A DNA stretch of 64,000 nucleotides from Marinobacter sp. S6332 (lineage in GTDB: Bacteria > Pseudomonadota > Gammaproteobacteria > Pseudomonadales > Oleiphilaceae): assembly GCF_023016045.1 (NCBI RefSeq), contig NZ_JALKAP010000001.1, positions 1-64,000 on the forward strand, written 5' to 3'. Shown here one piece after another: positions 11,743 through 20,691 of the stretch. How positions within the stretch are numbered: position 1 is the first letter of the stretch; every line of letters starts with the position of its first letter. The notes beneath the pieces were generated by a model. That model ran no database searches, had not been told where the DNA came from, and saw nothing but the letters and a program-made list of their open reading frames with translations. A program made the translations under genes and the position numbers.

Positions 11743-13122
11743 GTGCTGAACAGCGTCTGCATAGAGGCAAATATCAAAGTAGACAACACGGGGACGAAGA
11801 TAAGTCTTCCGGTGATCGTCACCCAAGATGGTTTGCTGAAAAGTTATTTGGATTATTTGATCGTTCATCGATACAAGTCTCGGAGCTGGAAAGACAGGAG
11901 CGCGTTTGCGGTTCGACTCCTCATCGATTACACGAATCAGAATAAAGACTGCTTTGAAACTCCTCACCAACTGTTTCAGGAGTTTTCAAACAGCCTCTAC
12001 ACCGGAACGATTGGCGAGGACGGTAGCGATCCGAGTTGGCTGCGGTGGAAACCACGCGAGGATAAGGACGCGAACTTTCTAATCAGCCTCATAACACAAT
12101 ACACAGACTGGCTCTCTGAGCAGTATGAAGAGAAAAAGCTTCAGATAAACCCAACGGTGAAACCTACTCGTTACGAGGAGTGGATGGGCCTCGCAGCCTT
12201 CTACCAAAAGAAACGGCGGGCTTTTCTTTCCCACCTTTGGGCTAACAAACCAGCCCCTGCTTATTTCCGGAAGGTTATGCCCAGGAGGGTGTCGCGTTCT
12301 AACGGCAATGAGGGTAAGAAAAGCTTTCCTCCTGGACGAATTGACGACCTCTTGTGGAGTGGCCTTACGCGATATGGCTTTGAAACGAGCGACGTAGTTC
12401 ATGAGCGCCTGGACCTGAAGAATGTGCTCATTACCATGCTGATGCATTACGGCGGACTCAGGCTCAGCGAGTGCTTTCACCTTTGGGTAGAAGATGTCGT
12501 GCCGTGGGAGGACGGAACCGCACTGGTCAAAATTTTTCATCCCGATAAAGGGCGGCCCCGTCCAAACGGCCCCAGCAGGCGCGAAGAGTTGCTCAACAAG
12601 TATGGGATGCAACCGCGATTTGAATATTCGAAATCCCATACGCTGCATGCAGGTTGGAAAGCGCCCAAAGAGGACAATGAAAGTCGCCACTTTCTTCAGG
12701 TTTGGTGGTTTCCAAGAAGTGCTGGTGAAACCTTTAACGACCTTTGGCGGCTTTACCTGACCTACCAGCGATACCCCGATGGCGGTAAACATCCGTTTGC
12801 ATTCACGACGCAATCAGGCGCTCCGCACTCAATCAAAGGTTATAACCAATCGCTTAAAAGAGCCGTTGAAAGAATTGGTTTACCGTTTTCAAAAGAAGCG
12901 GGAACGACAGCGCACGCCCACCGACACTCGTATGGGCAAGCTCTGGCTGATGCAAACGCTGATTCTCTGATCATTAAAAACGCCCTACACCATAAATCGA
13001 TAGAAAGTCAGCAGGTCTACACCGAACTCACTGATAAGCAGATGCGGGCGCATTTGAGCAGATTGTCGCCCGAGCACGGCTTAATTTCTCCAATCAAGAA
13101 AGAACTCATTCATGACAACTAA
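11743..13122 (+). CDS. gmtY: tyrosine recombinase, GmtY-like
   Basis: A 459-residue site-specific recombinase. Catalytic-domain signatures: GGLRLSECFHLWVEDV (first Arg), HAHRHSYGQAL (H-x-x-R) and the nucleophile in SQQVYTEL near residue 430. The N-terminal part is a DNA-binding arm. The start is GTG with a weak GGA upstream. It overlaps gmtZ by 11 bases. The combination with a very large repeat-bearing recombinase and a third small gene matches what I know as the gamma-mobile-trio. The symbol is assigned by context and family memory, not by search. Confidence 0.85.
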   Translation: MLNSVCIEANIKVDNTGTKISLPVIVTQDGLLKSYLDYLIVHRYKSRSWKDRSAFAVRLLIDYTNQNKDCFETPHQLFQEFSNSLYTGTIGEDGSDPSWLRWKPREDKDANFLISLITQYTDWLSEQYEEKKLQINPTVKPTRYEEWMGLAAFYQKKRRAFLSHLWANKPAPAYFRKVMPRRVSRSNGNEGKKSFPPGRIDDLLWSGLTRYGFETSDVVHERLDLKNVLITMLMHYGGLRLSECFHLWVEDVVPWEDGTALVKIFHPDKGRPRPNGPSRREELLNKYGMQPRFEYSKSHTLHAGWKAPKEDNESRHFLQVWWFPRSAGETFNDLWRLYLTYQRYPDGGKHPFAFTTQSGAPHSIKGYNQSLKRAVERIGLPFSKEAGTTAHAHRHSYGQALADANADSLIIKNALHHKSIESQQVYTELTDKQMRAHLSRLSPEHGLISPIKKELIHDN

Positions 13123-16100
13123 GTACGCCACGCTCGCCGAAGCCTCAGAAGCCGCTCAGCGCTTGGGATTCAAAACGCAGCCGGAATACAAGAAGAGCTA
13201 CCGAAACGATTCGAAGCTGCCAGCAAATCCCGACCAATTCTATGCCGGAGATTGGGGTGATTGGTATAGCTTCCTTGGCACTGAGCGCCCCGGTGAGAAG
13301 TACGCCACTGTCGCCGAGGCGTCCGAGGCCGCTCAACGCTTGGGATTCAAAATAAGAGATGAATACAACAAGGGCTACAAAAAAGACCCGAAGCTGCCAG
13401 CAGCTCCCGACAAACACTATGCCGAAGATTGGGCTGATTGGCCCAACTTCCTTCGCAATGCGCGCCCCATAGAAAAGTACGTGACGCTCGCCGAGGCGTC
13501 CGAAGCCGCTCAGCGATTGGGCTTCAAAACACGCACCGAATACTTTGATGACTATCAAAAAGACCTGAAGCTGCCATCGAATCCCCACCGAAGTTATGCC
13601 GGAGATTGGGATGATTGGTATAGCTTCCTTGGCGTTGAGCGCCCCGAGAGGTACGCGGCGCTTGCCGAGGCGTCCGAAGCCGCTCAGCGCCTGGGGTTCA
13701 AAACACAGACGGAATACTTTGAGGACTACCAAAAAGACCCGAAGCTGCCATCACAACCCGCAGTTTTCTATGCCGAAGATTGGGATGATTGGTATAGCTT
13801 CCTTGGCACTGAACGCCCCAGTGAGAAGTACGCCACTGTCGCCGAGGCGTCCGAAGCCGCTCAACGCTTGGGGGTCAAAACACAGACGGAATACTTAGAG
13901 GACTACCAAAAAGACCCGAAGCTGCCAGCTTCTCCCGATCAATTCTATGCCCAAGATTGGAGTAACTGGTACAGCTTCCTTGGCACTGAACGCCCCGACG
14001 GCAAGTACGCGACGCTCGCCGAGGCGTCCGAAGCCGCTCAGCGCTTGGGATTCAAAACGTCCACAGAATACAAAGAGGGCTACAAACAAGACCCGAAGCT
14101 GCCATCCCATCCCGACGAAATCTATGGCAAACATTGGGCTGATTGGTACAGTTTTCTTGGCAATGAGCGCCCCAGAGAAAAGTACGCGACCCTCGCCGAG
14201 GCGTCCGAAGCCGCTCGGCGCCTGGAATTCAAATCAATCAAGGAATACCAGAAGGACTACAAAAAAGACCCGAAGCTGACAGTATCTCCCAACGACTTTT
14301 ATGCCGAAGATTGGGATGATTGGTACAGCTACCTTGGCATTGAGCGCCCCGTGAAGAGGTACGCCACTGTCGCCGAGGCGTCCGAAGCCGCTCAACGCTT
14401 GGGGTTTAAATCAGGGGCGGAATACTTCAGGGGCTACGAAAAAGACCCGAAGCTGGTATCGACCCCAAACCAATTTTATGCCGAAGATTGGATAAGTTGG
14501 CCTCACTTCCTGGGCAACGAAAACGCCATTAATCGAGAACTGACCAGCAAATACCCCGAGTTTTGGAAAGCCATTCAGTGTTATGTAGAGGCTGGTACAG
14601 GCCAATCCAACAAATACTCACATTTGAGAGCATTCCTTAGATTTTACGTCGACAAGTTGGGCTTGGTTGACGATCCGGGAGCCATGCTGTCAAGGGATAT
14701 CCCGTTTAATGAGCGAGCGTACGAAAACTTTATAAATGCCACCGCAGATACTGTAAAAAAATCAAGGCATAACGCCTGTTCCGCTTTTTTCGAGTGGATT
14801 TTGGAGACTTATTGCTCTGACGAGGACGATAACGGTGAGTTGATAGTTCTGCCCGGCTACCGCAATCCTCTGAGAACCGTTCTCAAGGGCTTGTTAGACC
14901 AGTTGCCCAGCTACAGGCGCAGTGAATCAAACAAGCCCGCATTACCCATGGATGCCATTTTACGAGCCAAGCAGCATCTTGTTCCGCTAGAGGCGACGTC
15001 GTTTCGCGATCTATATCAATTGCATCCCTTCCTCGAAGACTGCTGGTTCGAGGTTGATCCTCAGTTAATCGATGAGAACGACCCAAACTGCGTTTGTCGA
15101 GTAGTGACAAAAGAACGGAAGCGAGGTCGCAAGCGCTATTCTGAAGAGGTGTACGAGTTATGGTCGCCCGTGAAAATTGTTGCTCTCTACACGTTGCTGT
15201 CCATTCCATTGCGCAGTCAACAGATCCTTTGGCTCGATAGCGGAGAGGGGGATGAATTCCTTCCGGTATGGCGTGATGGGAAGGTCCACTGGATCAAGAA
15301 TTTAAACCCGATTGCAACCCGAAAGCGAAACCAAGGCTTTATTCGGAAAGGGAACGATGACGGTGAGTTGAGTGCCTACATCACGACGAACAAAACCGGA
15401 AAGAAGCTTGGCGGCTACGAAGTTCCCTTTATGCCGGAAGACCTGGCGTATTGGGTTATCCAGCTTCGGGAGTGGCAGTCCAAATACAATCCTATCGAAG
15501 CACTCACACCGTGGACGCAAATCAAGCTGAAGCAAAAGACCAACAAAGACATCCTCAAACGGCGTGGTAAACAAGCGTTCCTTTTTCGCGATCCGGCGTC
15601 AATTACCTGTGATGAGAAGGTGTCGCCCATATTTACGACAACCGCGTTTACACGAACGCTGCCTGCTCTGTTGTTTCATAGTCAGAGGCCCGGTGAGGAC
15701 TTCGCTGAGAAAATCGAAAATAAGAACAGCGTGGATTACAAGAGCCAATTTACCCCTCACGCTCTCCGCGTCAGCCTTATCACTGCCTACATTGTCGACG
15801 GCAGAGCGCCCATAGCCGTGATTTCAAAGCTGGTTGGTCATTCCTCGCTGGTGATGACGATTTACTACACAAAGGTAGGAGCCAGCAAAATGCGGCTGGA
15901 GATGGCGGCGGCTGAAAAACGGGCACTTGAGCAGAGTCACTATCGTTACGAAGACCTCATCCTCCAGAAGAAAATCGAAGAGGCGCGTCCGGAATTAATC
16001 GCCACAGACCGAAGCATCATGGATCAGTGTCTGACACCTAGTTGGCCCTCTGGAGCCTTCCAACTTATGAGTTTCGGAATCTGCCCCATGAGCGGCAACA

Positions 16101-16933
16101 AGTGTGACCAAGGTGGCATGGCGCTGGTTGAGCGAAAGGTTGAAGCACAGTACGCGCCGGTGCCCAATGGCTACCTTGGGACTCGAAATTGTCCCCAATG
16201 CCGCTTCTTCATTACCGGCCCGGCGTTTCTGGGCGGTTTGTCGGCTATTGCCAACGAAATCATTCTGGAAATCAATGTCGCCCGCAATGAATACCACGAA
16301 CTCGAAGAAAAAAGGCAGACGCTCGATGACGAGCGGTACGATACCGAGTCTTCGGGACAGGTTTTTGGTAAAGAGCGAACGCTGAAAAAGATCACCTCGG
16401 CGTATGAGGAAAAAGCCAAAAAGCTCGACATGCTTCTCACGGATCTCCAGCACTTATACCGCCTGATTTCTCAATCTACCGAACTGCTGAAGACCTCCGA
16501 GACAGGCCAGCACCAACTGATCGTCAGCGACAATTACGTGGAAATGGAGATGCATTTGGAGGAGCAAAGCAGCGAGTTTCGGTTGCTCGCTGAGGTCTGT
16601 GCCAACGCTGAAATTTACGAGAGCGCCAGTGCCTCCAGGGCACGCCCCCTGCTCAGTCAGATGCTCGACAAATTGGCGGACACCAATGGGATTGCACCCG
16701 CGATATTTCGGTTGACCGAGGATCAGCAGCTCGAAGCTGCCAATCAGGTCGTCCGGCTGATTATGCAAGTGACACAGAATAACTGGCACGTCGCTGACCA
16801 GTTGATCAATGGGCAAATCACCTTGGAAGATCTCGCCGAACCACTACAGCTAGGTGATGTGCGCCAAGAGATCGAGTCAGCCATGAACGGGTCTTTGAAA
16901 TTCCCGCTAGAAATCGAGAGTTGCAATGAGTGA
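13112..16933 (+). CDS. gmtZ: giant repeat-bearing tyrosine recombinase, GmtZ-like (VPA1269 family)
   Basis: A 1273-residue protein. Residues about 4-475 are eight tandem copies of a 59-residue unit (KYATLAEASEAAQRLGFK ... DWYSFLGTERP), the integrase repeat unit. A tyrosine-recombinase domain follows, with SIPLRSQQILWLD (Arg), TPHALRVSLIT (H-x-x-R), LVGHSSLVMTIYYTKV (GH and Tyr). Two Cys clusters (CPMSGNKC and CPQC, residues about 990-1030) and a coiled coil follow. Start and stop overlap both neighbours. The repeats probably read DNA modularly, like a recognition array; that is inference. Confidence 0.87.
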   Translation: MTTKYATLAEASEAAQRLGFKTQPEYKKSYRNDSKLPANPDQFYAGDWGDWYSFLGTERPGEKYATVAEASEAAQRLGFKIRDEYNKGYKKDPKLPAAPDKHYAEDWADWPNFLRNARPIEKYVTLAEASEAAQRLGFKTRTEYFDDYQKDLKLPSNPHRSYAGDWDDWYSFLGVERPERYAALAEASEAAQRLGFKTQTEYFEDYQKDPKLPSQPAVFYAEDWDDWYSFLGTERPSEKYATVAEASEAAQRLGVKTQTEYLEDYQKDPKLPASPDQFYAQDWSNWYSFLGTERPDGKYATLAEASEAAQRLGFKTSTEYKEGYKQDPKLPSHPDEIYGKHWADWYSFLGNERPREKYATLAEASEAARRLEFKSIKEYQKDYKKDPKLTVSPNDFYAEDWDDWYSYLGIERPVKRYATVAEASEAAQRLGFKSGAEYFRGYEKDPKLVSTPNQFYAEDWISWPHFLGNENAINRELTSKYPEFWKAIQCYVEAGTGQSNKYSHLRAFLRFYVDKLGLVDDPGAMLSRDIPFNERAYENFINATADTVKKSRHNACSAFFEWILETYCSDEDDNGELIVLPGYRNPLRTVLKGLLDQLPSYRRSESNKPALPMDAILRAKQHLVPLEATSFRDLYQLHPFLEDCWFEVDPQLIDENDPNCVCRVVTKERKRGRKRYSEEVYELWSPVKIVALYTLLSIPLRSQQILWLDSGEGDEFLPVWRDGKVHWIKNLNPIATRKRNQGFIRKGNDDGELSAYITTNKTGKKLGGYEVPFMPEDLAYWVIQLREWQSKYNPIEALTPWTQIKLKQKTNKDILKRRGKQAFLFRDPASITCDEKVSPIFTTTAFTRTLPALLFHSQRPGEDFAEKIENKNSVDYKSQFTPHALRVSLITAYIVDGRAPIAVISKLVGHSSLVMTIYYTKVGASKMRLEMAAAEKRALEQSHYRYEDLILQKKIEEARPELIATDRSIMDQCLTPSWPSGAFQLMSFGICPMSGNKCDQGGMALVERKVEAQYAPVPNGYLGTRNCPQCRFFITGPAFLGGLSAIANEIILEINVARNEYHELEEKRQTLDDERYDTESSGQVFGKERTLKKITSAYEEKAKKLDMLLTDLQHLYRLISQSTELLKTSETGQHQLIVSDNYVEMEMHLEEQSSEFRLLAEVCANAEIYESASASRARPLLSQMLDKLADTNGIAPAIFRLTEDQQLEAANQVVRLIMQVTQNNWHVADQLINGQITLEDLAEPLQLGDVRQEIESAMNGSLKFPLEIESCNE
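13121..14530 (+). repeat. eight tandem 177-base coding repeats in gmtZ
   Basis: Period of about 177 bases (59 codons). Cores such as GCCGAGGCGTCCGAAGCCGC recur nearly unchanged, while the middle of each unit varies. The copies are in frame. Near-identity at DNA level suggests recent expansion or gene conversion. Confidence 0.9.
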
Positions 16934-17561
16934 ACCGAACGAAGTCTACGAGGCCATACTGGGCCAACTGAAAAATTCTCGTTCCAGGAAGTCCCTGGAG
17001 GCCCTTCACGCCGTTTGCAAGGAACATCATGAGTCAGGCTCGGTTGATTTCAGAATCTCAACGATTGCGAAGCTAGGAGCCAGTCGTGGCGCTCCTAGCG
17101 AGCAGACCATCCGAAACAAAACCGGAGAACATTATAGAGCGGTCATTGAGGCTTGGCAGGCGCTTGGAGACCAGAAAAAGAAAGCGATCAAAGCACAGAC
17201 CACGCCCTCGGGCGAGTACGATTGGGTTGATGAGGTAAGCAATAAAACTCACCGCTTCCTCATACTCGACCTGATTTCGAAGGTCCGTAAATTGAGGGCC
17301 GAAAATAAAAGGTTTGCATCGATCAAGAAATTGGAAATTGACTACCGAGCGGGTGCTGAAGACAAATCTGAATCGAGGTTACCGAGCCTGTTGAGTCACG
17401 AGATTGATGCATTGAGAGACGCCATCTCTGAGGAGTCCCTTAAATTAAAGGGCTGGACTAAAACAGAACGCGGCAGCATCAAGGACCAAAACGGCAAGGT
17501 TGTCCTCAGAAACGGTTTTGTGGATGCCCTTGAAAAAGCGTTGAGTATCGAGAATGGCTAA
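16926..17561 (+). CDS. gmtX: gamma-mobile-trio third protein, GmtX-like
   Basis: A 211-residue basic, mostly helical protein without a recognisable enzyme motif. The N-terminal third contains STIAKLGASRGAPSEQTIRNKTGEHY, likely a helix-turn-helix; a coiled-coil-prone segment follows. It overlaps the gmtZ stop by eight bases and the next gene by eight, so the set is one translational unit. Assigned from its position after the large recombinase; its role in mobilisation is unknown. Confidence 0.75.
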   Translation: MSEPNEVYEAILGQLKNSRSRKSLEALHAVCKEHHESGSVDFRISTIAKLGASRGAPSEQTIRNKTGEHYRAVIEAWQALGDQKKKAIKAQTTPSGEYDWVDEVSNKTHRFLILDLISKVRKLRAENKRFASIKKLEIDYRAGAEDKSESRLPSLLSHEIDALRDAISEESLKLKGWTKTERGSIKDQNGKVVLRNGFVDALEKALSIENG

Positions 17562-17856
17562 CGGACAAGAAAAAGCTCGCGAAAACCTTGTTGCCTTTCA
17601 GCGTTGGGCCGCTACGAAAACCGAGGACGATTTAAAGCAAATCGTCTTTCGGGGCCAGCTAAACCGTGGCGAAGTCGCCAACGCTATCGGTATCGGAAAG
17701 AGCGCCGTGCGCCAGAATCCGGCGATAAAATCGCTGGTCCTTAAATACCTCGGGCGAATCGCCGCTTGCGGCGAGAGGGCAGAGCCCTCAATTGAAATCG
17801 AGGCTACGTCCGTTTTTTTGATAGAAGCGGGACCTTTTCAGACTGACTGTTCTTGA
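17554..17856 (+). pseudogene. truncated VPA1267-like gene of the trio operon
   Basis: The first 80 or so residues (AFQRWAATKTEDDLKQIVFRGQLNRGEVANAIGIGKSAVRQNP) look like an intact helix-turn-helix protein that follows GmtX in related elements. The last residues (SVFLIEAGPFQTDCS) run into sequence carrying AAAAAGCGGACC, which has an inverted partner near 44940. The usual protein is longer, so I infer the 3' end was lost when cargo was inserted. Confidence 0.6.
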
Positions 17857-18319
17857 TAAAAAGCGGACCTTTTTTGTCGCCGAGATTCCGGGAGCTTAAG
17901 CATGCTGAGGTCGCAAAGCGAACATTCAGTCGGGGCGCAAAACCATAATTGGTCTTAACGATCCTTTGCCACTAATCTCTAGGTGGTTACTTCCGCCGTT
18001 GAGATCCCTTCATTTTTGAAAACGCGCTTTACAGCAGCTTGCACGGGCCCATGTCACAATATGAAATTATTGGACGTGTATGGACCCCTCCTCTATTGTG
18101 GTGGTATCGACCTCTGTGGAAACTCTGTTTACCTCACTTGTGTGCTTCCGATAGCGCCTTCACATGCTAGCCGCAGCCATGTTGTGGTCATAGCCCGTCT
18201 CATTATGTACCAGTGCCCTGGCAGAGGCCGGATAACCGTGCCAGCCAAAGCACTGCCACCGGCAGCAGGCGCGCTGGTGGCAGTGCCAGCGGCCAGGTCA
18301 GCCGCCATATCAGGGCGGA
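17857..18319. other. cargo boundary region with repeat and IS110-like scrap
   Basis: No intact gene. AGGTCGCAAAGCGAACATTC lies at 17908-17927. Around 18095-18140 one frame reads YCGGIDLCGNSVYLT, reminiscent of the N-terminus of IS110-type transposases but only about 15 codons long. The sequence before 18320 is GC-rich and may be leftover from downstream of ectC. Confidence 0.35.
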
Positions 18320-18715
18320 TCAGCTATCGCTGGTGTCCGGCAGGTAAGCGCCGTCCTCGTCATGGACTTCCTGGCCGGTCACCGGCGGGTTGAAGGCGCA
18401 GATCAGGCGCATGTCCTCGCTGCCACCGTACAGGATGTGCTTGTCGTGGTTGTCCAGGGCGTAGAGGGTACCGTCGGTAATCTCGTGAACTTCACCCGTG
18501 GCGAGGTCCTTGATGCGCCCGTTACCCGCAACGCAGTAAACGGCTTATAGGTGGTGCTTGTACCAGAAAGTGTGCTCGGAGCCTGCCTTGATGATGGTTT
18601 CGTGGAAGGAGAATCCCATTCCGTCCTTCTTGAGCAGCAGACGGCGGCTGGTCCACTGCTTGTCGCTGACTTCACGCTCGGTACCAATGATGTCCTGAAC
18701 TCTAACGATTTTCAT
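18320..18715 (-). pseudogene. ectC: ectoine synthase EctC with in-frame stop
   Basis: The frame encodes a full-length 131-residue Ect[16 protein letters not shown], then [53 protein letters not shown] and [15 protein letters not shown]. EctC dehydrates N-acetyl-diaminobutyrate-derived substrate to ectoine. Codon 57 (18545-18547) is TAA where relatives have Glu, between the HHL and AVYC segments. ectA and ectB are not adjacent. A chromosomal fragment was apparently carried into the island and is decaying. Confidence 0.85.
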
Positions 18716-18831
18716 GGGCGAATCTCATGGTTGGTTGGCCAGAATCGGGTGAACTAGGCTTACAGTCTTAACATTAGACATCTATATATTTCAAGCGGCC
18801 CCTTCCTCCCGCCACTGGTTATACCCGCTCT

Positions 18832-19356
18832 AGCAGCCTGTCGGACTTAATCAAGCCGCATCGAAATGAGATAATCCTTACACCATGGGCCGCAACCGGA
18901 CTTCAATGATGGGACATTTTGTACTCGCTGATCGGGACACTGACTTTCTGCTTCCTCCTTCCATTCAGGATTGGTTGCCTGAGGATCACCTGGCCCGGTT
19001 TGTCGTTGAAGTGGTTGATCAACTCGATCTGTCTAAGCTCACCCAGCAATATACGGGGCGCGGTTCGCGGGCTCATCATCCTGCCGTATTGCTCAGCTTG
19101 TTGATTTATGGATACGCGACCGGTGTCTTCTCCAGCCGCAAGATTGAACGCGCCACCCACGACTCGATTGCGTTCCGTTATCTGGCGGCCAACACGCATC
19201 CGGATGATGACACGATTGTCACCTTCCGCCGTCGTTTCCTTCCTCAGGTTGAGGCTCTGTTTGTCCAGGTTCTGCTGCTGGCGTGGGAAATGAGTCTGGT
19301 GAAGCTAGGCCGGATCGCTCTGGATGGCACCAAGGTGAAAGCGAATTATTCGGTGG
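18832..19356 (+). pseudogene. IS1182-type transposase, N-terminal fragment
   Basis: From ATG 18885: FVLADRDTDFLLPPSIQDWLPEDHLA, then FRYLAANTHPDDDTIVTFRRRF and ALDGTKVKANYS, which are the N-terminal and DD motif regions of IS1182-family (IS5-like) transposases. The full protein is about 450 residues; this one is cut after about 157 where another IS end begins. An IR-like GCAGCCTGTCGGACTT lies at 18834-18849. Confidence 0.75.
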
Positions 19357-19480
19357 CAGTAACTTGCGCAGAATAGCTTCGCGGCGCTCCGGTGAATACT
19401 TCATGAAAACCTCTGTCTCGCCCCACTTCATTTAGAAAGTCTAACATCGGGTGGGGTTCCAACTACCTTGACAGAGGGGG
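19357..19480 (-). pseudogene. IS transposase orfA fragment
   Basis: On the minus strand, MKYSPERREAILRKLLPP starts at 19403. This is the usual beginning of a helix-turn-helix OrfA of IS3-like elements, and it breaks off where the IS1182 fragment starts. Upstream sequence (TGTCAAGGTAGTTGGAAC) may be its terminal repeat. The two fragments point to nested insertion and deletion beside alkT. Confidence 0.5.
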
Positions 19481-19498
19481 ATCCCATCTTTCTTACAC

Positions 19499-20659
19499 TT
19501 ACCCGGAGAGAGCTTTAGATAGCTTGGCTTGCCGGGTGGGAAGATTGACTGTTTCAGTTGCGATCATCCGGTCTCCGGAAAAGAGCCAGAATTCACAGGC
19601 ATTGTCACTCTCTGTGGGACGCCGCTGAATTCGGTCGTATCCAGTGGCGATTCCAATACACTGGACTTTCATGCCGTTGAGATCTGACCAAAAACGAGGA
19701 GGAGAGGCAGGCGGAGACGGTTTACCACAAATATGAGCCGCCGCAATTTGTGCTTGAAGCATGGCATTGTGAATAGTTTCTATTCGGATGGGTGTATTGG
19801 TGGAAACGTTGACGGCTTTAGCGCAATCTCCGATCGCAAATATGTCAGGGTCGGAGCTACGCATGCCGCTGTCTACTATAATACCACCGTCGCAATCCAG
19901 GTTTGCGTCTTGCGCAAGTTCGGCATTGGGGATGGCTCCTATACCGATAACAACGACGTCTGCGGGTTTGGTAGTGCCGTCGGACAAACGGATACCGGAA
20001 ACTCGGTCTCCCTCAGTGAGAATCTGGTTGACGCTAGCATTGAAGTAGAACATTACGCCGGCGGAGGCCATGCGGTTTCTGACAAAATTACTTGTTAATG
20101 GTGACGCTACTCGACACATCGCTCGGCTGTTGGCCTCAAACACAGAGACTTGTTTTCCCTGTAGATTGGCAGCGGAGGCGACTTCAAGCCCGATAACACC
20201 CGCGCCGAGAATGGCCACCTTCTCGCATTCCGGGGCTAACAGGGCATTACGTAATGCGGTGGAGTGGTCAAGATTCCTGAGATAGAAAACATTTTTTGCG
20301 CTCTCACCAGGTAAATCAATAGGACGTGGCCTCGCTCCTGTTGCCAAAATCAGCGTGTCGTATTTAATTTTCCTGCCGCCTTGAATCACTACTTGCTTTG
20401 CCGATCGTTCAAGCGCTATTACTTTACCGCCTTGTTCAAATTCAACTTTGTTGTCCCGAAAGAAATTAGGAGAACGGATCGGAGTTGGCGAGGGCAACTC
20501 ATCTGAGGTCAAATAGGCTTTGGACAACGGGGGACGCTGGTAAGGCAGCGTGTTTTCCTCGCCCAAAATGGTAATCGTTCCGTCGAATCCATTCTGGCGG
20601 AGAGCCTCTGCGGCGGTCAGGCTGGCTATTCCAGCGCCAATGATAACTATTTTTTGCAT
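19499..20659 (-). CDS. alkT: rubredoxin reductase AlkT
   Basis: FAD enzyme that moves electrons from NADH to rubredoxin AlkG for AlkB. The 386-residue product shows the FAD fold IVIIGAGIASLTAAEAL, the NAD fold VAILGAGVIGLEVASAA, and PYQRPPLSKAYL typical of this reductase family. I chose ATG 20659, preceded by GAGGA; the frame continues upstream without another good site. It lies 32 bases after alkS in the same direction, as in known alkST pairs. Confidence 0.92.
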   Translation of the reverse strand: MQKIVIIGAGIASLTAAEALRQNGFDGTITILGEENTLPYQRPPLSKAYLTSDELPSPTPIRSPNFFRDNKVEFEQGGKVIALERSAKQVVIQGGRKIKYDTLILATGARPRPIDLPGESAKNVFYLRNLDHSTALRNALLAPECEKVAILGAGVIGLEVASAANLQGKQVSVFEANSRAMCRVASPLTSNFVRNRMASAGVMFYFNASVNQILTEGDRVSGIRLSDGTTKPADVVVIGIGAIPNAELAQDANLDCDGGIIVDSGMRSSDPDIFAIGDCAKAVNVSTNTPIRIETIHNAMLQAQIAAAHICGKPSPPASPPRFWSDLNGMKVQCIGIATGYDRIQRRPTESDNACEFWLFSGDRMIATETVNLPTRQAKLSKALSG

Positions 20660-20691
20660 ATTCGCTCGATTCCTCTTTTGTTTTTGTAGCA

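Noticed and set aside
13121..14530. CRISPR-like regular repeats
   Set aside because: The period is 177 bases, the repeats are in frame and encode protein units of the recombinase; no short direct repeat with unique spacers.
18095..18160. IS110-like transposase start
   Set aside because: Only about 15 codons resemble the family; too short to call, mentioned only in the region note.
18403..18687. 94-codon frame at the ectC locus
   Set aside because: Out of frame with the ectoine synthase homology; the true frame has the stop at codon 57.
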